DNA of 64,000 nt from Trichoplax adhaerens (Eukaryota > Placozoa > Uniplacotomia > Trichoplacea > Trichoplacidae). Positions 14,257 through 27,009 of this stretch are shown here, piece by piece (within the stretch, counting starts at the first letter, position 1; every line of letters begins with the position of its first letter). The stretch is from NCBI RefSeq assembly GCF_000150275.1, contig NW_002060949.1:1857836-1921835 (forward strand). Reading direction: 5' to 3'. The notes beneath the pieces were generated by a model, which was not told the origin of the DNA, searched no databases, and was given only the letters and a program-made list of their open reading frames with translations. A program made the translations under genes and the position numbers.

Positions 14257-17200
14257 ATGATCGACAACGACCATATTGAAATCTGTAATATCAATAATAA
14301 TCGTCTACTTTTTTTTATCTGTTTCTCTTTGATAATGATAACTCTAGCAATTGGTAATGTCGAAGGCGTTCTATTGCGAAGTTTATTTCTATCGCCTTCT
14401 GGAAGTATTCGTGTTAAGGATAAATCAACGTTAACACTAAACTGCACTACATCGTCGTATAATGGTACTACCAATGTGGAAAATATTCAATGGTTTAAAA
14501 TTGGCGATAATAATCAATCGTTATTGCAACCCTCTGGTCAACGTCGAGCCATAAGAGTAGGAGATCATGTTGTAGTCCAACTCCATTGGAATCGGATTAA
14601 TAGTACCGACAATGGCCGATATCGATGTCAATGGTCTCAATTTAGTCAAAATAATGATGTGACTGTAAACGTTGAAGGTAACTTAAAAAAAAAAAAAGAT
14701 TACTCAAATAAAGTTGCAGCCAATTTTTTTCCCCTTGATGTTATTCTACTTCTTTTTATATTTTAAAATCTATAGAGGTTGCTATCAATATTAATAGTAT
14801 ATAAAACATACAAATTATTACTATTACTGTATTAGAAGAGGAAAAAATCTTACTAACAAATTGTCCTTGCTAATGTAATTGCTTTCCAGTTGAAATATCT
14901 TACAGTACAGTATATGACTACCAACCAATTCGACTCTAGCTGATACAATATGATGTGTTGATTTTTCTACCTGTTATAAGCCCACTTCTTGGGAGGTGGG
15001 ATGGATCCACTTATGACCACTGACAGTAGTTTTTAACCGATAATGAATCATTTATTTTTTGTTCTTCTTTCTCTGCTGTTAATTTTTATAAATAGCAATA
15101 GGTACAACTTCTCGGTTTCACAGAGTATAAAAATCGATCAATTACAGTTTATAGTCAAAATTATCCTCTACTACTTTGACATGAAATTATTATGACACTA
15201 CAATGAACATAAAATAGGAGTTACCGTATAAGAATCCATGGACGCATTATCATACTGTACTGTACTTAAGTCGATACTTGCAGATACTACTGGATATGTT
15301 GTTGTAGACGATATCAAATCGATCGTTCAAAATGATGAATAATATATAAGTGGAAATGAAATAATTGTCAATTATAGCCGTTATCAAGTGTGATGATATT
15401 GTAGTTGCAATTGATATGTCATAGCCATTATTAAAATGCAATCAAAAATCAAGGTAGAATAGTGTAGATAAAATTGTTGCTATTCGAAAATCTTGACGTA
15501 CGTATAATAATATTATTTCAAATTGATGAAGCTTATTGATGTAATATTTTATATCATCGATACCATGAAATAGTTGCGTTTATCCAAATGTGAAATTGAC
15601 ATTATCTATAGAGCTTAATCGAAGAATTAACAATAATCTTACTTAATATTAATCTTCTAACATAGTACTATAGGGTATTGTACCAATAAGTTGAAAATAG
15701 ACGTATTGGTATATCATACTACCACAATAAATAAAAAATCCTAATCATTTAACTAAGATATAACATATATGGATAAAAAATAGACAAATTGTTGAAATAG
15801 AAATTGAAGGTAGTGTGTAATTAATAATAATATAATTAGGCTTATTGTAAAGGTTTGGATAATGCGCGAAAATATAATTTTAATGAGTCATCATCAGGCG
15901 TAAATGGTAGTGTCAAAAATAAATGAAAATAAAAAAATGATTCAAAATATTTCTTCAAAAGATAACGAATACTATACAGCTAAAGTAATAATATTATATG
16001 CTATCTGTTATAATACTTTGTATCATTGTTATCATATGTTCGAATGTTATTATTAGTTAAATTAATACTATTGAATAATACAGTATAATTAATATTCTAT
16101 ATGATTTAATTAGGCCCTCCAACATTAGCTATTACCTCAGTGAAAACGCTTTCTGGCTATGTTTATATGAGATGGAAACTTTATAACAGTGGTAATGCAC
16201 CTGTACTTTATCAAGTCTCCCGCACTATTGTCAATAACGGAATAGCATCAACTAATTTAATCATCGGATGTCTGAATACAACTACAAGCTATTGTAGAAC
16301 TATTGCTGTCGACTTCATTGTGGACTATTGCGTCCGAGCCGTCAGGAATCATGATATCGTAATAACGGCGTGTGTACTTCGATATAATGCTTTTGATGAA
16401 GGTATCAATAATTACAATAATTTTTCATTTTATTGAAATGACAGTATATAGAAAAACATTACTGATAATGGTCTTTCAATATTATATTAACTAGGACATG
16501 TATTCTTTTGCTAATAGATTTAGTCGTTAAGTATATACAAAAAATTGATATAAACAAGCTTAACTTTGTCTACTATCCCTTTCCTACTATAATATTTATA
16601 CATGTAGACTGTCATTAGATAATAAAAACTTAGTAATTGAAGTAGTCGGCAAAGCTACAAGTAATTAATACAATTTCATTTTTATTTATGACCTTTAATA
16701 TTATTACTCCGTTTTTCATTTCGTTTTTTGTATACAATATGGTATTGATAGCTATTGCATTTCAATGTATTGCCTAATATATTTCTCCTGTTCAACTGAG
16801 TATTACTAACAGTTCTGATAATTTTTACAAAAGTGCTACAAATTATAGCTAAGAAATAGGATTCATTTTAAATTAATATCAAGTAATGTTGACGCTCTTA
16901 TCCTATACTTTACATTTACAGACTCTACCTATTCAAAACTCTGTAAAGATATTATGTGCTAATAGAAAGCATCGCCATTGCATTCATTAAAATTTATACA
17001 TTTCTATATTGAAATTCAGTAATTACCAATTATAGCTAGTATTTCTAGTACGATTGTAACGATAATAGAATACACGTACGTATAATATCAACGATTCGTT
17101 AGGTTAACCAATAGCAATGGGGTAATTTTTGAATAAGATATACCAGGAGATAAGAAAATGTGTATACTTATAACACTATTAGCTATAATTATGTTTTTTT

Positions 17201-20134
17201 ATACACTTTACGAGCATAGTTAAGTAGGCTCGTAATTAGCAAGTTCGTATGTTCAGTTTATTGATGGATATAAATAAGAGATGCTAAATTTTATTCAATA
17301 GCAACATCTTAACTAAAGGTCTTATTAATTCTTCTTATACTGATTAGTTGTACCATCCCCACCGATCAACTTACATGTTATTAAGGATAAAGGCCCTTAC
17401 TTGAATTTAACATGGGCAACAGCACAAGATTATGCTATTTATTATGACAGAATTGTCAATCATATTCGTCTCTGCTATGATGTACGATTTCCAATCCATG
17501 GGAACCCAACGGTAAATTCATTATGACATCAATAAGTTTAATCAGTGAATTTACTCTTACTGTACACTACCTTTGTCTTATTATTTTATTTATTAATATT
17601 ATTTTAAACTAAGAAATGTACGTACCTTTATCTGAATACTTCTACTATTATCTCTATATTATGTATTTCTAGTATTTTCAGGGATAGTTGATATAGTACG
17701 CCTTTTATGATACTAAATAATAATCTAGTTATAATTAGAAACGAAAATCTATTACAGTTGAATTGGAGTTGCCTTAATGATCCAATTATAAGATTTAATT
17801 AGGTGTATTGTTATTATCGTAATTTATATTACCTTATATGTCTTGCATTATTATCAGTAAAAACAGAATTTGGAATTATGAATTAATTTATTGCGCTCCA
17901 CGTGATTTAATTTCGTTACAAAAACAACTACCTATTTTTAAATGGTTGTATAAATAATTTCATTACTTCAAAAATTATTGAGATATCTAACAGAAGAGAT
18001 CTAATATTGGTATATATTTTTTTCAGTGCCTTGATTTGAATAAACATCGCAAGGCATACTCATTTAATAATAATTTATTACAATATGGCTATCTCTATGA
18101 GTTCTACCTAAGGACTGTTGCCAAAAATAACAAGCAAAGCGCACCATCGTCTAAAATATATACCAACTACTACGAATCTAGTAAGTGTTATTGTTTATAA
18201 TATATGATTATTTCAATAACTATGGTACTACATTATCCAATTAGGCACAGTAGAATACATTTCTAGGTAGTGATATAGATGCAAGCTAAAGTATTAAATT
18301 ACAGTGCTCACAACATCAATTTTATACTTAATGTAGTTGCTAAAATATTATACACCAGTAGAGATATTATGCGTATTTTTATACATTGTTATTTATACCA
18401 GAACATCTAAATTATATTCATCTTTTTATTGTAGCTCCAACAGGAAGTCCAGAGAAATTTATGTGCAATTGTAAACAACCCAGTTTTCTAAAATTGAAAC
18501 GAAATTGTTCGTTCACATGGGAGGTAATACACATATACAATGTCTACATTTATGACATATATTCACTGCTGTTGAATTCATTCACAGCTAATCTCGTAGG
18601 CTGTAGCTAATAATTGTAAATCATTGCACTGTATAATAACAATATTTATAGAATACTGTATTGTATTTTGTGGACACGATTAATTAATCAAATGTATAAG
18701 TATAGCTTCATTTTGCGTAATCGATAATTGTAATTGATTTATTTCTATATTTTAGTATCCACTTCAACGAAGAAATGGTAATTTAACTCATGCCTACATC
18801 AATTTAGTACCATTTAATAATCCTGAAGGAATTGAATATCGTTGTATCGATGGTAATAAATTTCAAGCTGAATTCATACTTTGGACTAATACTTCATACA
18901 ATGGCAGTATTGTTGTATCTAACTCTATCGGCAATAGCTCAAAAGCGCATTGCATGATCGACCTAGCCTACAAGCCGATAACAGGTTTGAAAGATTGCAT
19001 TTATATATAGCTTACAATCGATAAAATTAATACAGGATGAATGCAAATAATATTATATAACTTATACAGTATCTACATATCGTAGATCGCATACATAATG
19101 AATTAACGTAATAGATATATATATATATATATATATTTTGAATTACTAGTGATACCCATGACAACCGATTTTGTTCCGTATACGTCATCCTATTCACCAG
19201 CTGATCAAGGATCACCACTTATGGTTATTACAACATGTGTTTTATCAGTATGCCTATCGCTACTTTTGCTCATGCTTTCGATTGTGCTGTGGAGATATTA
19301 TTCATCAAGGTAAAAACTATATTACTATAAGACATTCTAATATTCTTTTAATTGTGTTGCTTTTACGCTAAGAGATAGTACTATTATAGTATTTACTAAT
19401 TCCCATTAGATATAATTCTACTGTATATTTATTTACGTTTATTTTCGTATATAACATAAATGAATTTCTAAATTATTTTATCAATAGAAGAAGGAAGAAA
19501 ACAGTCACAGAATCATCTCAGAATACGGTAAGAAAATACTACCGATACCATGCTATCTAGTAATAACATTATCAATATTTTTTACTAGTTATTATACAGA
19601 GAAATGATCTAATTATGGTAATTAATTCTTATAACATATTAAGTCATTCCTCTTTTTTAATATTAGCATGTTCAAAGCCGTCCATTACCTCCCCTTCCTT
19701 CAAATTATGATTACGTAGATGTCAAAGATATCTTAAAGACCGATTATACCGAATGGACTGATATGCACGATCAGGACACTTTCTTACATGATTTCCCTAT
19801 TACTGATGATAAGTTACCTGACGTTAATATTTTACAAAGTGTCAAGAACAAGACTATAATTAAAGAACCTCAAAATGATATTGAAGTCATTAATAATCAA
19901 GTTGCTTGCATCGACAACGACTATAATACTAAGAAAGTTTACGATTTATCACCAGAATGTAAAAAAGAAGGATCATTTAGTACTTCACCTGGAGGCGGTA
20001 TATCATTAGGTTATTCAAGTTGTAGATTTGAAATCAAAGTAGCATCAGAAGAGCTGACATCATCATCTTCTTCTGGAGAATATATGCAGGTAACTCTACC
20101 CCCGTTACGAAATGAAAACGGTACTTTGGAGTAA
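14257..20134 (+). CDS. Ig/FN3 class I cytokine-receptor-like membrane receptor
   Basis: Nine coding exons: 14257-14677, 16114-16401, 17348-17511, 18027-18180, 18435-18523, 18756-18984, 19150-19309, 19488-19527, 19667-20134. All junctions are GT-AG and in frame, giving 670 aa (678 if the in-frame ATG at 14233 is used). Order: hydrophobic signal segment (about 17-33); Ig-like domain (C63, W79, DNGRYRC ending at C124); FN3-like domain (exon 2, four Cys); an FN3 with LNLTW and YEFYLRT (exons 3-4); a domain opening PEKFMCNC...CSFTW (343-371), which resembles the Cys/Trp signature of cytokine-receptor homology domains (exons 5-6); one transmembrane helix (about 472-496); and a 174-aa tail. The tail has a basic stretch after the membrane, RPLPPLP (520-526), Y529/Y531 and GEYMQV near the C-terminus. 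I see no kinase domain and no perfect WSXWS. A gp130/IL-6R-type cell-surface receptor is the best family guess; a generic Ig/FN3 adhesion receptor is the alternative. Confidence 0.75.
19113..19135. repeat. (AT)n microsatellite in receptor intron 6
   Basis: A pure AT dinucleotide run directly upstream of the transmembrane exon of the receptor gene, close to its 3' splice site. It is simple sequence. Confidence 0.85.
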
Positions 20135-20189
20135 GTTATTATCGTTTATAAGGCAAGGGAAAATTATATCTTGTACATGCTTATTCTTA

Positions 20190-20195
20190 ATAAAG
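20190..20195 (+). terminator. Candidate poly(A) signal of the receptor gene
   Basis: Canonical AATAAA about 56 nt after the receptor stop codon. Its position fits a short 3' UTR. Hexamers are common by chance in AT-rich DNA, so this is tentative. Confidence 0.45.
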
Positions 20196-23100
20196 TGACA
20201 GAAAAACAAGGCCAGTTATCATTACTAATTCCTTAGCCAGATTACTATTGAGCACTTCTGGCAGTAATTATTGTTGTTACTACTATGGAATAGAGATTTT
20301 TTATATAAATTTTATGGCTATCCACAGCTTACTTTAGTTAAGCTATGATAAAAATTTTATAGCACGAATTAAATAATATTGTGCTGGAGAAGAGAAACTT
20401 TGTAAAATATAACTAAGATGCAGCCATAAAATAGATAACACATAGATATGTAATATGCATACTCTATGCAATACGGTTATAGTGTTGCGTATGCAACTTT
20501 GATTTACTATCATAAACTAATCTATTTTATCTCTATAATTGCGTTATTATTTTAAGATAATGATATTGTGGTAACGATTATTGTTGCCTGGTTCAGATTT
20601 TTAAATCAGTAACATAGCATTTGTTAAATAATTATACTTGATTTTAGTTCACCTTCAGTTGCAGCCATAACGATGGCCGTGTATATCAGTAATATTCGTT
20701 TGATCAAATCTAGCCATTCATTTTGCGGGTGTGATTAACTTTCTTGTTCAGTCGATTTGATTTGGCCGATACGATTTTAGTATTATAATGCATACTGTAT
20801 AAAGATAGTAAAATACAGACGTAGAAAATGAAATGGTAATTAATTTTATGTCACTTAAATATTCCATATATACACAGTATATTCTATTCCTTTCTATAAT
20901 ATATATATATATCTATATATGTATATGCATATGTATAATGCATTTTGAGTCTATAAGACTTCCAGATGCATTACATGAATTTAAGTTTGTAACCTTTATA
21001 ACTTTTCCAATATTACTATCAGAATGATCTTATTTCAGTTGACGCCATCAATACTTCTCGTTCTATTGAATTAATATCAATGTAGTTGGCAAGAGAACAG
21101 CTCTCATTTTTATCAGATTTAACATTATCCATTAGATTATTTATTGTATTATTGTAATTATTATCATTATTAACGTAATATTATAGTATTATAATCACCG
21201 CCGGAAAAACAAATTTCAAGTATTAGATTAGATTAGAGTCATCACAAATTTTCTCTCTTCTCGAATTCATGGGCTTTGTTAATTAAACTAAAAAAGCAGT
21301 TGTATTCTCTATTGTGAGTAATATTGTTATTGAAATATATCTTTTTAATGTGATATACGAATGTTTTAAGAGATATTATTGTAGATGGCTGTCAAAGTAA
21401 TTATCTTCCTTAATTAAAGATGAATCTCACATACGCTCTATTTACTCGTACAGAGTATAGTCTACAGTACTGATGTACTGATATTACTGATATTAGATGT
21501 AGTTAGCTCGATTCATATCATAAACCATAATCGTAATATTGTATTATTATTTATGTTAAGGAAGACATTCATATAAAATTGCTAAGCAAACGGATCTAAC
21601 GATTTCATCCTTGCAGCACAGTTTTTTTTATTGATCCACTTATATTGTGTGTTTGGCGATTCTTATTATTAAATTTTAATTTTATAAATATGGTGTTTCA
21701 CACTGTATATGTAAATTTATAAACCCTTAAGAACACATTGTCCAATATGATATTGTCTACTCGTTATAATTATCACTATAATTATGATCGTTTGTAGGCA
21801 AAAATAAATCAGTTCCGTGAAATTTTTGGCCTGTAACAATTGATTTACAGGAAAAAAAAATTACCCTCAGCAATTCCCATTCCTTTTATTGTTATAATAA
21901 GAGAGGACTACCGTTTCTGTGTAATGAGCACAACTGGATTACGCAACAAAGCAGTTAAGATGTCTACCATCTTTAACGTCTTTAAAATGTGTGGACGGCT
22001 TATAAGATCCAATTTACGTATTTCAGAAGACAATTGCATTCCTCTAAAAGTATCTTGCATGGTTGTTTCGATTACATTATTTGCACATACTGTATAGTAT
22101 GAGTACAATGCTGTCTGTAAGCGAAAAGTAAAATATGGTGGGGTGTCTAAATTTCTTGTTACTCATTAATTATTAATAGCAGTTAGCTGAGTATATCATC
22201 TAGTTTATTTTTGGGGATTTCGCTCGAAATTGTTACGTATAATTACTGAGAATACCCTATGAAGTTTCTTAGCAGTAATTGAAAACACAGAAGAAGTGCA
22301 TGGATTTAGCTGGTAACGCTGTGACTGAGAACCAAAGCTAGTGGTGTAACGAGCCGCATGCGATTCTATATTATCTCAGTTGAATTAACTATGAAGAAAA
22401 AAATGTCATGCAGTAAATTTGATTTATCAATTGCGGTAGTACCTATCAGAGCAACTGTAGATGCAGTATATACTCGTATTCTACGTAAAACAATTATTTA
22501 CAATGATAATGTCGACTGTTATATTTCCTGCTGCTTTCTTTCCATGCAGTGCAATTAGTATCCGTTAATTTATTTGCGTGTGAAGTGATCGGGTTCTATG
22601 CTAGTAATTTATATAGTTAAATGAGTCTAGTATACTGTACAGCTTTTCAATTATTTATTGACCGTATACTTCAGTAGGAAGAAGAAAACTCATGTCAGTT
22701 TTACGGTGTACTACCTTGGCTTTTACTGCAGACTCAGACAAGATGATCGATCGAAGGGAGTACAAGGTTAAAAGTGTGAGAGAGGTTGATTGATTTAGCA
22801 AGACATTGTTGTGTATGGAAGATAGTATCTATTTACCCCTCGTTAACGACTAAGAAGCGAACACAACGGACATAACCCGATTACATGATACTGCACAATT
22901 TTATGAAGATTGCGGATGAGAAAAGCATAAGCATGATCGTACACTTTTACACTGTGTATAGAATAGACTAATTAATAGTACCTCAAGATCGCTACTGAGT
23001 TTTGAATGAGCAGTCGTAAATTTCGTAGCTTATTGCAATTCCAGGGACTTACTAAACAAAAATTGTACCCTCTTGTCATCATCAAGTTTCTTCTGTTCCC

Positions 23101-23704
23101 AAAAGAGAAGAACGGACATCAAACAAGGCCTATAGTCCAAATAATTGGGAGGCTGATCGGTTGTAAGTACTTTGCGCTAAACATTTTAAACAGCCGATTT
23201 TACAAATTGGCAGAATAGCCAGTATTCTGTTGCAATTATTGATTGTTCTCCATTAAAGTTAGTATGCTTGAAATTGTCAACACTATTCTGTATGAAACGA
23301 CAGTAAAACCAACAACTATGAGAGGAAAAGAGAGGGACAGATCCCAGGGATCATATGTAATACGCGTCTATGGCCATCAAAAAAAATTTTCCAAAACAGA
23401 TAATAATAATATCCCCTTACACAGAGTAGCTAATTATCCGCAAAATAAGCTCTCCGTTCCAAGGCTTTTTATCTATCTTAGAGTAGCAAACTATGGGCAA
23501 AAGGGGCCCGAAATTTCCCCCAGTGAGTATACGTAAGATATAAAACGAGTTGCTAGATTGGCTTTGCAAAGTACAATATCTGAATGACTATATACACTTT
23601 CCGTGTTACCATATAGTAGTAGAATGATCGAAAAAATGATACGCTGCTAGTGGATCTGTTCAAGGTTCATTACTGAATCAATTCAATCTACTTCGACTAC
23701 ATCT

Positions 23705-24370
23705 TTTGGATGAGTTTTAGTTCAAGGAATACTGAACTCGTTCCAAGTAGTTGTCTTTAAAGTAAGATTTTACGCAAAGCTTTGAAGACATCTAGTTGGA
23801 CTACTGTCTTCTGGATGTGTTTTAGTTCAAAGTAGGATATTGTGCAAAACTTTGCAGACATCTAGTTGGACTACTGTCTTCTGGATGCGTTTTAGTTCAA
23901 AGTAGGATATTGTGCAAAACTTTGCAGACATCTAGTTGGACTGCTGTCTTCTGGATGAGTTTTAGTTCAAGGAATACTGAACTCGTTCCAAGTAGTTGTC
24001 TTTAAAGTAAGATATTGCGCAAAGCTTTGAAGACATCTAGTTGGACTACTGTTTTCTGGATGAGTTTTGGTTCAAAATAGGATATTGTGCAAAACTTTGC
24101 AGACATCTAGTTGGACTGTGTTGGACTACTGTCTTCTGGATGAGTTTTAGTTCAAGTAGGATATTGTGCAAAACTTTGCAGATATCTAGTTGGACTCTGT
24201 TGGACTACTGTCTTGTGGATGCGTTTTAGTTCAAGTAGGATATTGTGCAAAACTTTGCAGACATCTAGTTGAACTACTGTCTTCTGGATGAATTTTAGTT
24301 CAAGGAATACTGAACTCGTTGCAAGTTGTTGTCCGATATTGCAAAGTAGTAGTTGTAGGATATTGCTCAA
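23705..24370. repeat. Tandem array, 70-105 bp units
   Basis: The phrase TTTTAGTTCAA recurs at roughly 23714, 23819, 23889, 23959, 24062, 24146, 24223 and 24293. Between occurrences lie variants of GGATATTGTGCAAAACTTTGC and AGACATCTAGTTGGACTACTG. Unit length alternates between a short 70-bp form and a longer form of about 105 bp, which contains GGAATACTGAACTCGTT. The array ends about 240 bp before the NSMCE1 start codon, so it may overlap that gene's promoter or 5' UTR. Confidence 0.88.
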
Positions 24371-24606
24371 ACACGCAATTTACTGTATGATTTCAGTGGT
24401 AGCATATTGTACGATATATAAGAGAATGAGGAGAGAAAGGTTAGGCTACGAGTGGTATAGCACGACCAGGCTGGCTGTAGCATGCGCAGAATGCAGCCAT
24501 CCAGTAGCAAAAGCACCAAGGTGCAGAGGTAGGAGTTCCTCGAGCTTGGCTTGCAAACAAATGCAAATACGACAGTGGTTGAGCATTTCTGTCATCAATT
24601 GCAAAG

Positions 24607-27009
24607 ATGGTCAACCGGAAATTATTACAGCTATCACTGCAATCTTTAATGGCTCATGGTTGCTTGGAGGAAAAAGAAACCAAAGCTTTAATCCAGAAAT
24701 GCTGCCAATCTTGCGAAGGTATGACTTCCAGTGGTTGGAGAGGCGTATATAGGGTTAAGGGACATGATGCAACTTGTTGTTAATCTTCCCACTCCATTTT
24801 TCTGTATTGTCTATGCTATCGATTCTAGTTAGTAGAATTAAAATGGTCGTTTTTCTTGATTAGTTTTTTCCCCTCTATCATACCAGTACTATTGCATAAT
24901 GTAAGTCGAGCGCAGTAAACGATAATTTGCGACTACCTCCAGTCTTGTAAAGGTGTCAACTGTCGTCTTTGCAACTGCAGAATTTGCGCGCCATAACCAC
25001 AACAAGCTTGCGAAACTAGACATAGATACATCGTACTAGTGAAACTGTAGCAATAGAATGTCACCATTCTAGTTCAAGTTTTAGCGTAAATAATATGTGT
25101 AATACAGGCTACAGAGTGATTGATTCGGTATAATATGGTGGGTGAACTTCAATTAGTCTAACAAATAGCACTCCAAATGGAATGGTAATGCATACATACC
25201 TGTAATTGCTTCAAGTATGAAGGCTAATAAAGCTATACTGTAAATACGTTACTGAAAACTAAGTCCTGCTACTTTTCGTAGACGATACAGACTCGAGAAA
25301 GTGGAAACTTGCGCCCCTTATCCTAGATATTGTAGAAAGATGAAAGTTCTTCACCTATTTTTCTTTATGTACAGTACTGTACTACTTTGCGTTGCTCGGT
25401 CATGCGAACACATCGATCGTGAGCAAGACTTACTGTACAAGTCGATATTACTATTTAAAATAGTTAAAATACACTATCTACTGTATATTACAGAAAATTT
25501 CTCCAATGATATATTCCGATCGATTATTAAAGAAATTAATACTCGGATTAAAAAATTCTCATTCGAAATCCGCCATGGAGCCTGTGAAGATGACGATGGC
25601 CAAGTGTACTATTGCTATGTAAGTTCGTGTAAACAAACTAATGCTATTGACTGCCTCTAGTTATATCAAATACTATCATTGTAACACGCGTGAAACTTTC
25701 AGAATATATGTCTGCGACATACTGACTCTAAAGAGATATCATTAGGTGAATACGAAAGAGGATAACCATGCCAAGTTAGCAACTTTCTACTCTGTTAACG
25801 AACTTGTCTTCTTCAACTCTATTGTAAGTTTGCAGAACGTGAGATTAATTTTTCATGCCAATCTTATTGCAATACATGTGATCTCTTCCTTTTCATCAAT
25901 GTAGCTTTTAATCGACGACGTAGATATCACAATACAGAGTATTACACATGATAGTTATACAATTGTGCAGATATCCAGCTTTACTTTCTGTCACATGTAT
26001 TTAGTTAGAGCAAGTGGTAGCCTCACCCGACGGACTTGTAATTGAAAATACTATTCTGCAAGCTAGGGAACAATTTACTGCACGTGCTGCTCAGGTTGGT
26101 TAAAAAAATGTTCTCTATACAAGAGTGTATGTGATATCGTTATACTACGCATTGACTAAATATATTTAATGCTCTCCAGCTAGACTATCTAAATCTTAAT
26201 CATGTTGATTATATTATTCTACAGCGCTCGCTCGCTCGCTCGCTTTCTCACCTTGTCAAAGTAATGGTGTTATTAGTGCGTTGAGGCAAAAATAGATCAG
26301 TTCAGAACTTAAGTTGTAACGGATTGCTTGCTGACATATTAGCTTTCCTAAATTTATATTTTTATCTACAGTAGAATTATTTACTTCATCAATAACCTTG
26401 GCAACCTTAAATAGAAACCGTTTGATAACCTTAACTGTTGCCTAAATTTTATGACCACCACTTCTAAGGAAGACTTCATTAACACTATAGGAATTTCTTG
26501 ATCGACTAGTATGTGATAAATGGTTATCACGAACTGAAGATAAAGAATATCACCTGGGTCCACGCTCTTTACTTGATCTTCTGCCATTCCTTCAAAATAG
26601 AATCAATTCAATTTGTTCTATTTGTTCATCTTTAGCCATACGAGTAAGAAATATCGATGTTCATTGAAAGAATTTATTACATAGTAGTTTACAGTATGGT
26701 CTACGCTACATATCTAATATAACTTTATATAAAATCGACAATTTCAGGCCCAACAATGCCCAAGCTGTCTAAGTAAAGCCCACGTTCATTGCTTATCAAG
26801 ATTTGCCAGTGGCAGGTTAGTTAAAACTTATTTTACAAAGCACTACAGCATACGCAATTCTAACATAACCTGTCCTGGTTATTTCTTACATTGCATGACT
26901 TGAAGATATTTTCGGACTAACTTAATATGCGTAATTCTTGTTTGTTTTCAGGAATTTTATTAAATGTCCACATTGTGATGAAGATTGGAAATGGAAGGAT
27001 TGTGATTAA
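24607..27009 (+). CDS. NSMCE1: SMC5/6 complex subunit NSE1 (RING-variant E3)
   Basis: Eight exons: 24607-24718, 25494-25618, 25703-25745, 25780-25823, 26005-26094, 26491-26643, 26748-26815, 26952-27009. Together they encode 230 aa; human NSE1 is about 266. The N-terminus has LMAHGCLEEKE (family LMxHGxLEE). Exon 2 holds INTRIKKFSFEIR and DDDGQVYYC, then LATFYSVNEL, typical of the tandem winged-helix part. Exon 6 contains KWL...GPRSLLDLLPF and the first zinc pair (CSIC). Exons 7-8 supply CPSC, HVHC and CPHC, completing an Nse1-type variant RING. Known family role: with NSE3 and NSE4 it forms the SMC5/6 subcomplex for DNA repair and replication-fork stability, with ubiquitin-ligase activity. The C-terminus ends just after the RING, so the longer tail seen in vertebrates is absent. 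Intron 3 is only 34 nt (GT-AG). Start chosen at the ATG of exon 1, which matches the family N-terminus. Confidence 0.92.
26224..26245. repeat. (GCTC)n microsatellite in NSMCE1 intron 5
   Basis: About five GCTC tetranucleotides, an unusually GC-rich simple repeat within an AT-rich intron. Confidence 0.85.

Larger units (their letters stand above)
20135..24606. other. Intergenic region, receptor to NSMCE1
   Basis: Beyond the poly(A) signal and the tandem array at 23.7-24.37 kb I see no supported gene. Open frames near 21.84-22.1, 22.36-22.56, 23.0-23.2 and 23.24-23.54 kb translate to low-complexity peptides with no recognisable domain and no matching splice partners. AT-rich throughout. Confidence 0.6.

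Noticed and set aside
24041-24370. Frames on both strands in the 70-105 bp repeat
   Set aside because: Repeat-derived; the peptide repeats track the DNA repeats.
25301-25660. Open frame with a signal-peptide-like start (MKVLHLFFFMYSTVLLCV)
   Set aside because: Its second half is NSMCE1 exon 2. The first half lies in NSMCE1 intron 1, since exon 1 (24607-24718) joins exon 2 in frame and matches the family N-terminus.
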